From the NCBI GenBank assembly GCA_013361975.1, contig JABFXB010000098.1, forward strand, positions 1 to 12,992: 12,992 nucleotides of DNA, written 5' to 3'. The notes beneath the pieces are model-generated. The model ran no database searches. It saw nothing but the letters and a program-made list of their open reading frames with translations, and was not told the origin of the DNA. This DNA is from Dermatophilaceae bacterium. Its GTDB lineage: Bacteria; Actinomycetota; Actinomycetes; Actinomycetales; Dermatophilaceae. Position 1 is the first letter of the stretch. Every line of letters starts with the position of its first letter. Shown here piece by piece: positions 6,504-12,584 of this stretch. A program made the position numbers and the translations under genes.

Positions 6504-8051
6504 ATGTCTTCGACCGCTGCAGTGCGGCTGGAGGAGCCCACCGGCGACTTCACCTCGCACGACGCCCCGCCGAGGCGACTCGGCCTCGCGCTCTTCGTCA
6601 TCTGCGCCGCCCAGCTGATGATCGTGCTCGACGGCACGATCGTGAACATCGCCCTCCCCCACATCGCGACCGACCTGGCCTTCAGCCAGGCCAACCTCCA
6701 GTGGGTCGTCACCATCTACACGCTCGCGTTCGGCGGCGTGCTGCTGCTCGGCGGACGCCTCGGCGACCTCTACGGGCGACGCCGCATGTTCGTCTGGGGC
6801 GTCGTGCTCTTCACGCTCGCCTCGCTCGTCGCCGGCATCGCCCAGAACGAGGCGATGATGCTCGGCGCCCGCGCCGTGCAGGGCCTCGGCGGCGCACTCG
6901 CCGCCCCGAACGCCCTTGCGCTCATCACGACGACGTTCCCCGCCGGCAAGGAACGCAACCGGGCGATGGGCGTCTTCGCCGCCATGTCCGGGGCAGGCGC
7001 CGCGATCGGCCTCATCCTCGGTGGCGCGCTCACCGAGGTCGACTGGCGCTGGAACTTCTTCATCAACCTGCCGATCGGCGTGCTCGTCGCCGTCTTCGCG
7101 CAGCGCATCCTCACCGAGTCCGAGGACGGCCGCGGCTCCCTCGACATCCCCGGAGCCATCACCTCGATCGCCGGTCTCTCGGCCCTCGTCTACGGCCTGA
7201 CCCACGCCGCCAGCACGTCGTGGGGCGACGCGACGACCGTCACGTACCTCGCGATCGGCGCGGCGCTGCTCGTGGCGTTCGTCGTCATCGAGACCCGCGT
7301 CGCGCACCCGCTCCTGCCGATGCGCATCCCCGGTGACCGCACCCGCGGCACGTCGTACTTCGTGATGCTCGTCGTCGGTGCCGGCATGTTCGCGATGTTC
7401 TACTTCCTCGGCATCTACATCCAGAACATCCTCGGCTACTCGCCGCTCAAGTCCGGCCTCGCGTTCCTGCCGTTCTCGGTGGGCATCGTCGTGGCAGCGC
7501 AGGTAGCGTCGTTCCTCATCGCGCGGGTCGACCCGCGCTGGATCTCCGGCGCGGGAGCCGCCTTCGCGACGCTCGGCATGTGGGGCTTCACGCACCTGAC
7601 GCCCCAGAGCACGTATGCCGCGAACCTCCTGCCGTGGATCGTCGTCCTCGCGTTCGGCCTGGGGCTCATCTTCGTGCCGCTCACCCTGACCGCCGTGCAC
7701 GGCGTGGCCCACGAGGACTCGTCGGTGGCCTCCGCGGTGCTCAACACGATGCAGCAGGTCGGCGGCACGATCGGCCTCGCGACCCTGAGCACGATCTTCG
7801 TCAACAACCTCAACGACAAGGTCGCCGAGCTGACGGCGAAGCTGCCGCAGGGCGGACCCGCCCCGAGCCGCGAGCAGGTCGCGGCCGCGCGGAAGCTGAT
7901 CGCCGACGAGGCGTTCACCTACGGCGCGAGCCGGGCCTACCTCGTCGCGGCGATCATGATCGCGGTCGGCGGCGTGATCACCCTGGTCGCGCTCAACGTG
8001 CGCCACAAGGAGCTCGCGAGCGACGGCGCGGCCCCCGCCCACATGGGCTGA
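6504..8051 (+). CDS. MFS drug exporter, DHA2 (14-helix) family
   Basis: 515-residue proton-driven efflux protein of the EmrB/QacA (DHA2) type in the cytoplasmic membrane. Seen directly: motif D1 LDGTIVNIALPHIATDL in the first helix (residues 42-58), motif A GGRLGDLYGRRR after helix 2 (83-94), the region before motif C AVQGLGGALAAPNALALI (124-141), and motif C-like GAGAAIGLILGGAL (163-176), which is characteristic of exporters. Hydrophobic segments continue to the C-terminus in a number fitting 14 helices. A polar periplasmic-type loop (VNNLNDKVAELTAKLPQGGP, about 433-452) precedes the last helix, as usual in this family. The ATG at 6504 has GAGAGGAA at 6491-6498 before it; a GTG at 6483 in frame lacks a ribosome site. 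Placed after tetR, it is likely induced by its substrate. Substrate unknown. Confidence 0.93.
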   Translation: MSSTAAVRLEEPTGDFTSHDAPPRRLGLALFVICAAQLMIVLDGTIVNIALPHIATDLAFSQANLQWVVTIYTLAFGGVLLLGGRLGDLYGRRRMFVWGVVLFTLASLVAGIAQNEAMMLGARAVQGLGGALAAPNALALITTTFPAGKERNRAMGVFAAMSGAGAAIGLILGGALTEVDWRWNFFINLPIGVLVAVFAQRILTESEDGRGSLDIPGAITSIAGLSALVYGLTHAASTSWGDATTVTYLAIGAALLVAFVVIETRVAHPLLPMRIPGDRTRGTSYFVMLVVGAGMFAMFYFLGIYIQNILGYSPLKSGLAFLPFSVGIVVAAQVASFLIARVDPRWISGAGAAFATLGMWGFTHLTPQSTYAANLLPWIVVLAFGLGLIFVPLTLTAVHGVAHEDSSVASAVLNTMQQVGGTIGLATLSTIFVNNLNDKVAELTAKLPQGGPAPSREQVAAARKLIADEAFTYGASRAYLVAAIMIAVGGVITLVALNVRHKELASDGAAPAHMG

Positions 8052-8063
8052 CCCACCAGTTCC

Positions 8064-8176
8064 AACCGTCGAGAGGCCAGACTTTGTCCCCTCGGCGCAG
8101 TCGAAAGGCCACTGTTCGTCACGGACAGTGGCCTTTCGACGTGCGCGGGGCGGCCACACGTGGCCTCTCGACGGTT
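8064..8176. repeat. Nested inverted-repeat element between convergent genes
   Basis: Outer arms AACCGTCGAGAGGCCA (8064-8079) and TGGCCTCTCGACGGTT (8161-8176) are perfect reverse complements and enclose a second, independent hairpin at 8100-8140. The core of the outer arm, GTCGAGAGGCCA, differs from the core of the inner arm, GTCGAAAGGCCA, at one base, so the same 12-mer occurs four times in two orientations. The unit fills almost the whole gap between the exporter stop (8051) and the stop of the minus-strand peptidase gene (8179). No target duplication is visible at its ends (TTCC versus CTCT). It could be a dispersed palindromic repeat (REP-like or a short MITE), or two nested terminators. 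Confidence 0.75.
8100..8140. terminator. Bidirectional stem-loop terminator (inner hairpin)
   Basis: The arms GTCGAAAGGCCACTGT (8100-8115) and ACAGTGGCCTTTCGAC (8125-8140) pair perfectly; a further T-G wobble and two C-G pairs extend the stem to 19 bp with a TCA loop. It has AAAGG/CCTTT segments on both sides and lies between convergent genes, so it could end transcription of the exporter from the left and of the peptidase gene from the right. Confidence 0.8.
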
Positions 8177-8178
8177 CT

Positions 8179-8817
8179 CTAGGTCTGTGGGTCGGCCCAG
8201 ACGGCGGCCCAGGGCTGGTCCCAGCCGCCGATCTGCAGCCGCCTCTCGACGAACGCGTGCCGGGGCAGGTCGACGACCTGGCCGGCCGACGGCTCGTAGA
8301 CGTCGAGCTCCTGCCCACCCGTCGCGGGCATGACGAGGACGACGTGGCGCGGGGCCCATGCGTTGCCGACGTAGAGCAGCGCCGGACGGCCGGCGCGCAC
8401 CCGGGTGCGCAGCTCGGCATACGTGTGGCCGAGGCCGACGCGCCCGCGCTGGCGGAACCATGCCACCTCGTAGTCGGCGTCGGGGTCGGACGCGCCGAGC
8501 TCGAGCTCGTTGAGGGCACCCCACGGCGGGGTGCCGAGCGCCCGCGGCCACGGCAGCTGCAGGCGGTGGCCGGCGCCGACCAACGCGTTGGTGCGCGCGG
8601 CGACGACCTGCTCGTACGCGGCGAACCGCTGTGCCTCGGTGCCGGCGTCGGGCACGTCGCCCACACGCGCGTCCTTGCGTATGCCGTCCCGGATCCACGC
8701 GGCGAACGCCGGGTTCACCAGCATGCGGGCGATGGTCAACGACGCCGAGCCGCACGTCGTCGACGTCTGCTGGACCGGGGCGTGGTCCCCAGCGACGAGC
8801 CGGAAGGGAGCGGGCAC
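8179..8817 (-). CDS. C39-like (papain-fold) cysteine peptidase family protein
   Basis: 212 residues, GTG start at 8817 with a strong GGAGG 7 bases before it; stop TAG at 8179-8181. The N-terminal part QQTSTTCGSASLTIARML (residues 16-33) resembles the active-site block of C39-like and other papain-fold peptidases: a Gln for the oxyanion hole, catalytic Cys22 at the start of a helix. RHVVLVMPATGG places a likely catalytic His158, and LDVYEPSAGQVVDL, just after, corresponds to the strand that normally carries Asp or Asn (here Glu175 or a nearby Asp). No signal peptide, no membrane helix and no ABC transporter domain are seen, so it would act in the cytoplasm or leave by an unrecognised route. 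It lies 29 bases after the glycosyltransferase stop, apparently in the same operon. Peptidase activity and substrate are inference. Confidence 0.7.
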   Translation of the reverse strand: MPAPFRLVAGDHAPVQQTSTTCGSASLTIARMLVNPAFAAWIRDGIRKDARVGDVPDAGTEAQRFAAYEQVVAARTNALVGAGHRLQLPWPRALGTPPWGALNELELGASDPDADYEVAWFRQRGRVGLGHTYAELRTRVRAGRPALLYVGNAWAPRHVVLVMPATGGQELDVYEPSAGQVVDLPRHAFVERRLQIGGWDQPWAAVWADPQT

Positions 8818-8846
8818 GTCTCAGCCTCCGTTCGCCGACCCGGGTG

Positions 8847-10079
8847 TCAGCCCTGGGAGCCCGGCCACTTCGCCGACACCGGCTCGGGCGACGTGGGCGC
8901 AGGGCCCGATCCGGCGGCCGGCTGGGGCGTCCGCCCGTCGGGCTCGGCATCCGGCACCGGGTGGGCGGACGCTCGGCCGGCGGGTCCGGACGTCACACCC
9001 TCGCGCACCGCGGAGTCGGTCTCCTGCGAGGGCGTGGCGTAGCGGCCCCTGAGCGCCGCAGCGATCTCGTCGGGGTGCTTCTCCTCCACGACGGCGGCGA
9101 GCCTCGTGCCGGGCAGGCCCGCCCGAGGACCGTCGTCTCCGCCGTCGACCCGCACCAGGAAGGTGGGCCGCTGCATCGAACGGAAGTGCAGCCGTCCGAT
9201 GTACTCGCCCAGGACGCCGATCGACAGCATCATGGCCCCGCTCAGGATCGCGAGCATCGACGCCAGCGTGGTGAACCCGGCGACCTCGATGTCGCCCGCG
9301 ATGAACCGCACCAGGACGAAGAAGAGCAGGGCGAACCCCAGCAGCGAGCAGGCGAAACCGAGCCATGTGACGAGCTTCAGCGGCACGGTGCCGTAGCCGG
9401 TCACCATGTTCATGGCGTGCCTCGCCAGGGAGGCGAAGGTGTACGACGAGGACCCGATGGTGCGGTGGTCCATGCTGATCTGCACGCGGCGGATCGAGTT
9501 GGTGGTCCAGCTCAGCAGCACGTCGACCGAGGCGAACGGGTCGGCGACGTGCGCGAAGCCGTCGCGCAGGTCGGTGCGGAACGCCCGGAAGGCGCTCACG
9601 TCCCTCGCGCTCGGGACGTCGGCGGCCGCGAGGGCCGCCTTGACCATCCGGGAGGCCAGGGAGCGGAAGAAGCCGTGCTCCTCCTCGTCGGGCACCCCGT
9701 AGACGAGGTCGACGAGCGGGTCGGAGAGCGGCGCGATCAGCGTGGCCAGCTCTTCGGGACGGTGCTGGAGGTCGTCGTCCATCGTGACGGTGAACTCGTA
9801 CTGCGCCCGGGCGAGGCCCGCCAGCAGCGCGTTGTGCTGGCCGTAGTTGCGCCGCAGCAGCACGGCCCGCACCGTCGCGGGGAACTCGAGCTCGAGAGCG
9901 CGCGCGACGGCATACGTGTCATCGGGCGACCCGTCGACCACCAGGATGATCTCGTAGAGCTCCGCGATGAGCGGCAGCTCCTTCTGGAGGCGCCGGACGA
10001 GCTCCGGGAGGGTGAGCCGCGAGCGGTAGCACGGGATGATCACAGAGAGGTTCACGGAAGGATTGTCCACGCTGCTCAC
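8847..10079 (-). CDS. GT2 family polyprenyl-phosphate glycosyltransferase (GtrB/ArnC-like)
   Basis: 410 residues. The N-terminal GT-A domain starts LSVIIPCYRS (residues 11-20) and contains ILVVDGSPDD (45-54), LRRNYGQHNALLAG (75-88) and the metal-binding MDDDLQHRPEE (100-110), all standard for the DPM1/GtrB/ArnC group, which moves a sugar from a nucleotide donor to polyprenyl phosphate. Two C-terminal membrane helices follow (about 233-260 and 267-292), then GEYIGRLHFRSMQRPTFLV, the usual end of this family. Here the chain goes on for about 100 residues, the last 50 rich in Pro, Ala and Gly, with no recognised domain. The GTG at 10079 overlaps the gtrA stop as GTGA; a GTG at 10070 in frame is also possible. 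Sugar donor unknown. Its open frame continues far upstream across gtrA and the aminotransferase, but that is antisense shadow. Confidence 0.9.
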   Translation of the reverse strand: MSSVDNPSVNLSVIIPCYRSRLTLPELVRRLQKELPLIAELYEIILVVDGSPDDTYAVARALELEFPATVRAVLLRRNYGQHNALLAGLARAQYEFTVTMDDDLQHRPEELATLIAPLSDPLVDLVYGVPDEEEHGFFRSLASRMVKAALAAADVPSARDVSAFRAFRTDLRDGFAHVADPFASVDVLLSWTTNSIRRVQISMDHRTIGSSSYTFASLARHAMNMVTGYGTVPLKLVTWLGFACSLLGFALLFFVLVRFIAGDIEVAGFTTLASMLAILSGAMMLSIGVLGEYIGRLHFRSMQRPTFLVRVDGGDDGPRAGLPGTRLAAVVEEKHPDEIAAALRGRYATPSQETDSAVREGVTSGPAGRASAHPVPDAEPDGRTPQPAAGSGPAPTSPEPVSAKWPGSQG

Positions 10080-10534
10080 CGCCTCGGCGCGACGCCGTCG
10101 GGCTGGGTGGCCCCAGACGGTTCGACGCGCGTCCTGAACGAGAAGAACCGGTGTCCGAGGTACGAGGCGACCGCGATCACCACGATGGCCAGCACCTGCG
10201 CCACGAGCGGGTTCATGCCGAGGACCTCGACGAGGAACGGGGTGGCGACGAGGCCCGCGATCGCGCCCGAGGACCAGACCGACAGGAACCTGACGAAGTC
10301 CCCCTTGACGCTCCCCTGTGACTCGAACACGAGGTTGCGGTAGGCCGGGAACGCGCAGGCGATGGTGACGACCTGCGCCACGAGGATGGCGACCATGTAG
10401 TGCCAACCGGCCAGCAGACCAGCGGAGACGAGCAGGAGGTAGCCGGCGGAGGTGGTTCCGGCCACGAGGAGATAGCGGACCTCGTGGCGGGACCAGAGCG
10501 TGCGGGCTCGCTCTGAGAAACGGGACACCCGCAC
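10076..10534 (-). CDS. GtrA-family membrane flippase
   Basis: 152 residues with four membrane helices at about 20-42, 45-65, 82-104 and 107-130. The end of helix 4 reads ASYLGHRFFSFRTR, matching the conserved NRFWVF-like end of the GtrA family. GtrA proteins are thought to carry polyprenyl-phosphate-linked sugars across the membrane and pair with a GtrB-type transferase, exactly the partner that overlaps its stop here. A GTG at 10534 gives the longest form; a GTG at 10528 is also in frame and lies 6 bases after a TAACCT -10-like element (10540-10535 read on the minus strand), which would make a leaderless message. No good Shine-Dalgarno sequence is present for either. The short C-terminal tail (VEPSGATQPDGVAPRR) is unstructured. 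Confidence 0.9.
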   Translation of the reverse strand: MRVSRFSERARTLWSRHEVRYLLVAGTTSAGYLLLVSAGLLAGWHYMVAILVAQVVTIACAFPAYRNLVFESQGSVKGDFVRFLSVWSSGAIAGLVATPFLVEVLGMNPLVAQVLAIVVIAVASYLGHRFFSFRTRVEPSGATQPDGVAPRR

Positions 10535-10568
10535 AGGTTAGCCAAGCACGGTATGGGAGGCTAACCGG
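10535..10568. promoter_or_regulatory. Divergent intergenic region with 8-bp inverted repeat
   Basis: Only 34 bases separate the gtrA-like gene (minus) from the aminotransferase gene (plus), so promoter elements of one or both must lie inside the neighbour or overlap here. The arms GGTTAGCC (10536-10543) and GGCTAACC (10559-10566) are exact reverse complements with a 15-base spacer. The left arm, read on the minus strand, supplies a TAACCT -10-like element. The right arm overlaps the spacer between the aminotransferase ribosome site (GGGAGG, 10555-10560) and its ATG. It may be an operator shared by the two operons; that is inference. Confidence 0.45.
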
Positions 10569-11705
10569 ATGCACCGCATCATGTTCTCCGAACCGTTTCA
10601 CGCCGGGAACGAGCTCGCCTACGTCGAACAAGCACTCAAGTCCACCGTCTGGCACGGAGACGGCCCCTTCACCGAGCGCGCCACGCGTTGGCTCGTGGAG
10701 CAGACCGGCACCAAGCATGCGCTGCTGACGACCTCGTGCACCCACGCGCTCGAGCTGGCGGGCCTCCTGCTCGAGCTCGAGCCGGGCGACGAGGTCATCT
10801 GCCCGTCCTTCACGTTCTCCTCGACGGCGACCGCGATCGCGGTGCGCGGCGCCGTGCCCGTCTTCGTCGACGTCGACGAGCAGACGATGAACATCGACCC
10901 GGCACTGGTCGAGGCCGCCGTCACGGACCGCACCAAGGCCATCTACATCGTCCACTACGGCGGCGTGGCCTGCGACCTGGCCGCCCTGCAGGCGATCGCC
11001 GACAAGCACGACCTGTCGATCGTCGAGGACAACGCCCACTCGCTCGGCGCGTACTACCGCGGCCAGCACCTCGGCACCTTCGGGACCTTCGGCACGCAGA
11101 GCTGGCACGACACCAAGAACGTCACGAGCGGTGAGGGCGGCGCTCTGCTCATCAACGACGACCGCTACGCGGAGCGCGCGGAGATCATCCGTGAGAAGGG
11201 GACGAACCGCTCCCGCTTCCTGCGCGGCCAGGTGGACAAGTACACGTGGGTCGACCAGGGCTCCTCCTACCTGCCCAGCGACCTGCTGGCGGCCCTGCTC
11301 GTGGCGCAGCTCGAGCGGTTCGACCACATCCAGGAGCGCCGGCACGCGGTGTGGAACAGCTACCACGAGAACCTGCGTGACTGGGCCTGCGACAACGGCG
11401 TCCAGCTCATGACGATCCCCGACGGCTGTGAGCACCCGGCCCACCTGTACTTCGTGACCATGCCCGCGCACGAGCACCAGACGGGGCTGATCCAGCACCT
11501 CAAGGAGCGCGACATCGTGGCGACGTTCCACTACCAGCCCCTCGACTCGTCGATCGCGGGGCAGCGCCTCGGGCGTACGCCTGCGCCCTGCACCGTGACC
11601 GCCGACCGCGCGCTGCGGCTCGTTCGCCTGCCGCTGCACGCCGGCATGACACCGGACGACACCGAGCGGGTGGTCGCGGCGGTGTCCGACTACCGCGCCC
11701 GATGA
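10569..11705 (+). CDS. wecE: dTDP-4-amino-4,6-dideoxygalactose transaminase (WecE/RffA type)
   Basis: 378-residue PLP-dependent sugar aminotransferase of the DegT/DnrJ/EryC1 family. It transfers an amino group from glutamate to C4 of dTDP-4-keto-6-deoxyglucose. Similarity to E. coli WecE runs end to end: STVWHGDGPFTERATRWL, LTTSCTHALELAGLLL, GDEVICPSFTFSSTA, TMNIDPALVEAAVTDRTKAI, VHYGGVACD, REKGTNRSRFLRGQVDKYTW, GSSYLPSDLLAA and PDGCEHPAHLYFV are all nearly as in that enzyme. The PLP lysine is K183 in SWHDTKNVTSGEGGALL; D154 in VEDNAHSLGAYY contacts the cofactor ring. Length equals the E. coli enzyme within two residues. The ATG at 10569 has GGGAGG 8 bases upstream. The stop overlaps the next start as ATGA, so the two are coupled. 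Other sugar-nucleotide genes of the pathway (RmlA, RmlB) are not in the window. Confidence 0.93.
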   Translation: MHRIMFSEPFHAGNELAYVEQALKSTVWHGDGPFTERATRWLVEQTGTKHALLTTSCTHALELAGLLLELEPGDEVICPSFTFSSTATAIAVRGAVPVFVDVDEQTMNIDPALVEAAVTDRTKAIYIVHYGGVACDLAALQAIADKHDLSIVEDNAHSLGAYYRGQHLGTFGTFGTQSWHDTKNVTSGEGGALLINDDRYAERAEIIREKGTNRSRFLRGQVDKYTWVDQGSSYLPSDLLAALLVAQLERFDHIQERRHAVWNSYHENLRDWACDNGVQLMTIPDGCEHPAHLYFVTMPAHEHQTGLIQHLKERDIVATFHYQPLDSSIAGQRLGRTPAPCTVTADRALRLVRLPLHAGMTPDDTERVVAAVSDYRAR

Positions 11706-12496
11706 GCTGGGACGCCCTGCAGGGCGCGACCGTCACGCGGTCTGGCAGCGCCGTCGAGAGCGACCGGTTCGGGCTCACGATCGGTCGGGTCGTCGTCGGC
11801 GACCAGTGCCAGGAGCCGGAGGCCGCACGGGCCCTCACCGCGGCGCTCGACGACGCACCCGAGGAGCTGCTCGTCGTCCGGTGGCCGACGCGCCTGGTGA
11901 CCCTCGGCGCCGCGGCGGCAGCCAGCTCGCGCGCCGTCATCCCCGCCGACGTGCTCGTCTACTGGGAGGTGCCGACGAGCACGCTGCAGCCCGACCCCGC
12001 AGCCCTGGCGAGCGACGAGCTCCGCGTCGAAGTCCCCTCCGCGGCCGACGACGCCAGCCGCGCCGCCCTCGACCTCGTCGTGCGCGACTCCTTCGCCGGC
12101 TACGGCAACCACTACACGGCCAACCCGCGCCTGGACCGCGACCTCGCCCTGACGGGCTATCTCGACTGGGCCGGACGGGCCCTCGACGACAATCCCCAGG
12201 ACGTCGTGCTGCTGCACCACCGTGACCAGCCGATCGGCGTGGCGACCCTGACCACGGGCGGCGACGGCCAGGACCTCGAGATCCTGCTGGCCGGGCTGAC
12301 TGGGTCGACCCAGGGGCAGGGCTGGTACCGGCACCTGCTCGCCGGCGTGGGTGAGCAGGCCCGGGCGCGCGGCTGCTCCCGGGTGATCATCTCCACGCAG
12401 GTCCACAACATCCGCGTCCAGCGGGCGTGGGCCCGGTCCGGGTTCCGGCCCTTCGGGGCGGTCACCACGGTCCACGCGATGCGCAGGCCCGACTGA
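11702..12496 (+). CDS. GNAT acetyltransferase, WecD/RffC-like
   Basis: 264 residues. The N-terminal 105 residues form an alpha/beta domain with no clear motif, and the C-terminal 155 residues form a GNAT acetyl-CoA domain: SFAGYGNHYTANPRLDRDLALTGYLDWA (about 130-157), LLHHRDQPIGVATL (strand 4 region), DLEILLAGLTGSTQGQGWYRHLL with the acetyl-CoA loop QGQGW (204-208), and STQVHNIRVQRAWARSGFRPFG at the end. This two-part build and the closing N..(V/L)QR...SGF match WecD (dTDP-fucosamine acetyltransferase), which acetylates the 4-amino sugar made by WecE. The ATG overlaps the wecE stop by 4 bases, and the partner gene makes the substrate, so a role in making dTDP-Fuc4NAc is the best guess. No catalytic residue can be assigned by eye. 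Sequence similarity to E. coli WecD is modest. Confidence 0.8.
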   Translation: MSWDALQGATVTRSGSAVESDRFGLTIGRVVVGDQCQEPEAARALTAALDDAPEELLVVRWPTRLVTLGAAAAASSRAVIPADVLVYWEVPTSTLQPDPAALASDELRVEVPSAADDASRAALDLVVRDSFAGYGNHYTANPRLDRDLALTGYLDWAGRALDDNPQDVVLLHHRDQPIGVATLTTGGDGQDLEILLAGLTGSTQGQGWYRHLLAGVGEQARARGCSRVIISTQVHNIRVQRAWARSGFRPFGAVTTVHAMRRPD

Positions 12497-12514
12497 AAGC
12501 GGTCGGGCTCGTCC

Positions 12515-12581
12515 CTGCCGTCTCGCCCTGGCCCTCAGGAGCCCTGCGGCACCCGCTGAGGCACCCTGGCGGGGACGGCAG
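12515..12581. terminator. Possible bidirectional terminator between convergent genes
   Basis: CTGCCGTC (12515-12522) pairs with GACGGCAG (12574-12581), and a T-G and a C-G pair extend the stem to about 10 bp. Inside the large loop a second pair, CCTCAG (12533-12538) and CTGAGG (12556-12561), can form. It fills the gap between the WecD-like stop at 12496 and the minus-strand stop at 12585. Weaker than the other two terminators of the window. Confidence 0.5.
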
Positions 12582-12584
12582 AAC

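Noticed and set aside
8064..8176. Possible CRISPR array or transposon end made by the repeated 12-base core.
   Set aside because: The four copies are two inverted pairs and not regularly spaced direct repeats. No transposase and no target duplication are seen.
5940..8666. A 2.7-kb minus-strand open frame opposite tetR, the exporter and part of the peptidase gene.
   Set aside because: It crosses the nested hairpins and the convergent gap, has no domain, and opposes well-supported genes.
8631..10343. A long plus-strand open frame opposite the glycosyltransferase and gtrA.
   Set aside because: It is antisense to two genes with clear motifs; its protein is of shadow composition (Arg, Glu, Asp, Gly, His).
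10080..11639. Upstream extension of the glycosyltransferase frame across gtrA and the aminotransferase gene.
   Set aside because: The GT2 domain begins at LSVIIPCYRS just after the GTG at 10079. Everything upstream is shadow opposite or out of frame with real genes.
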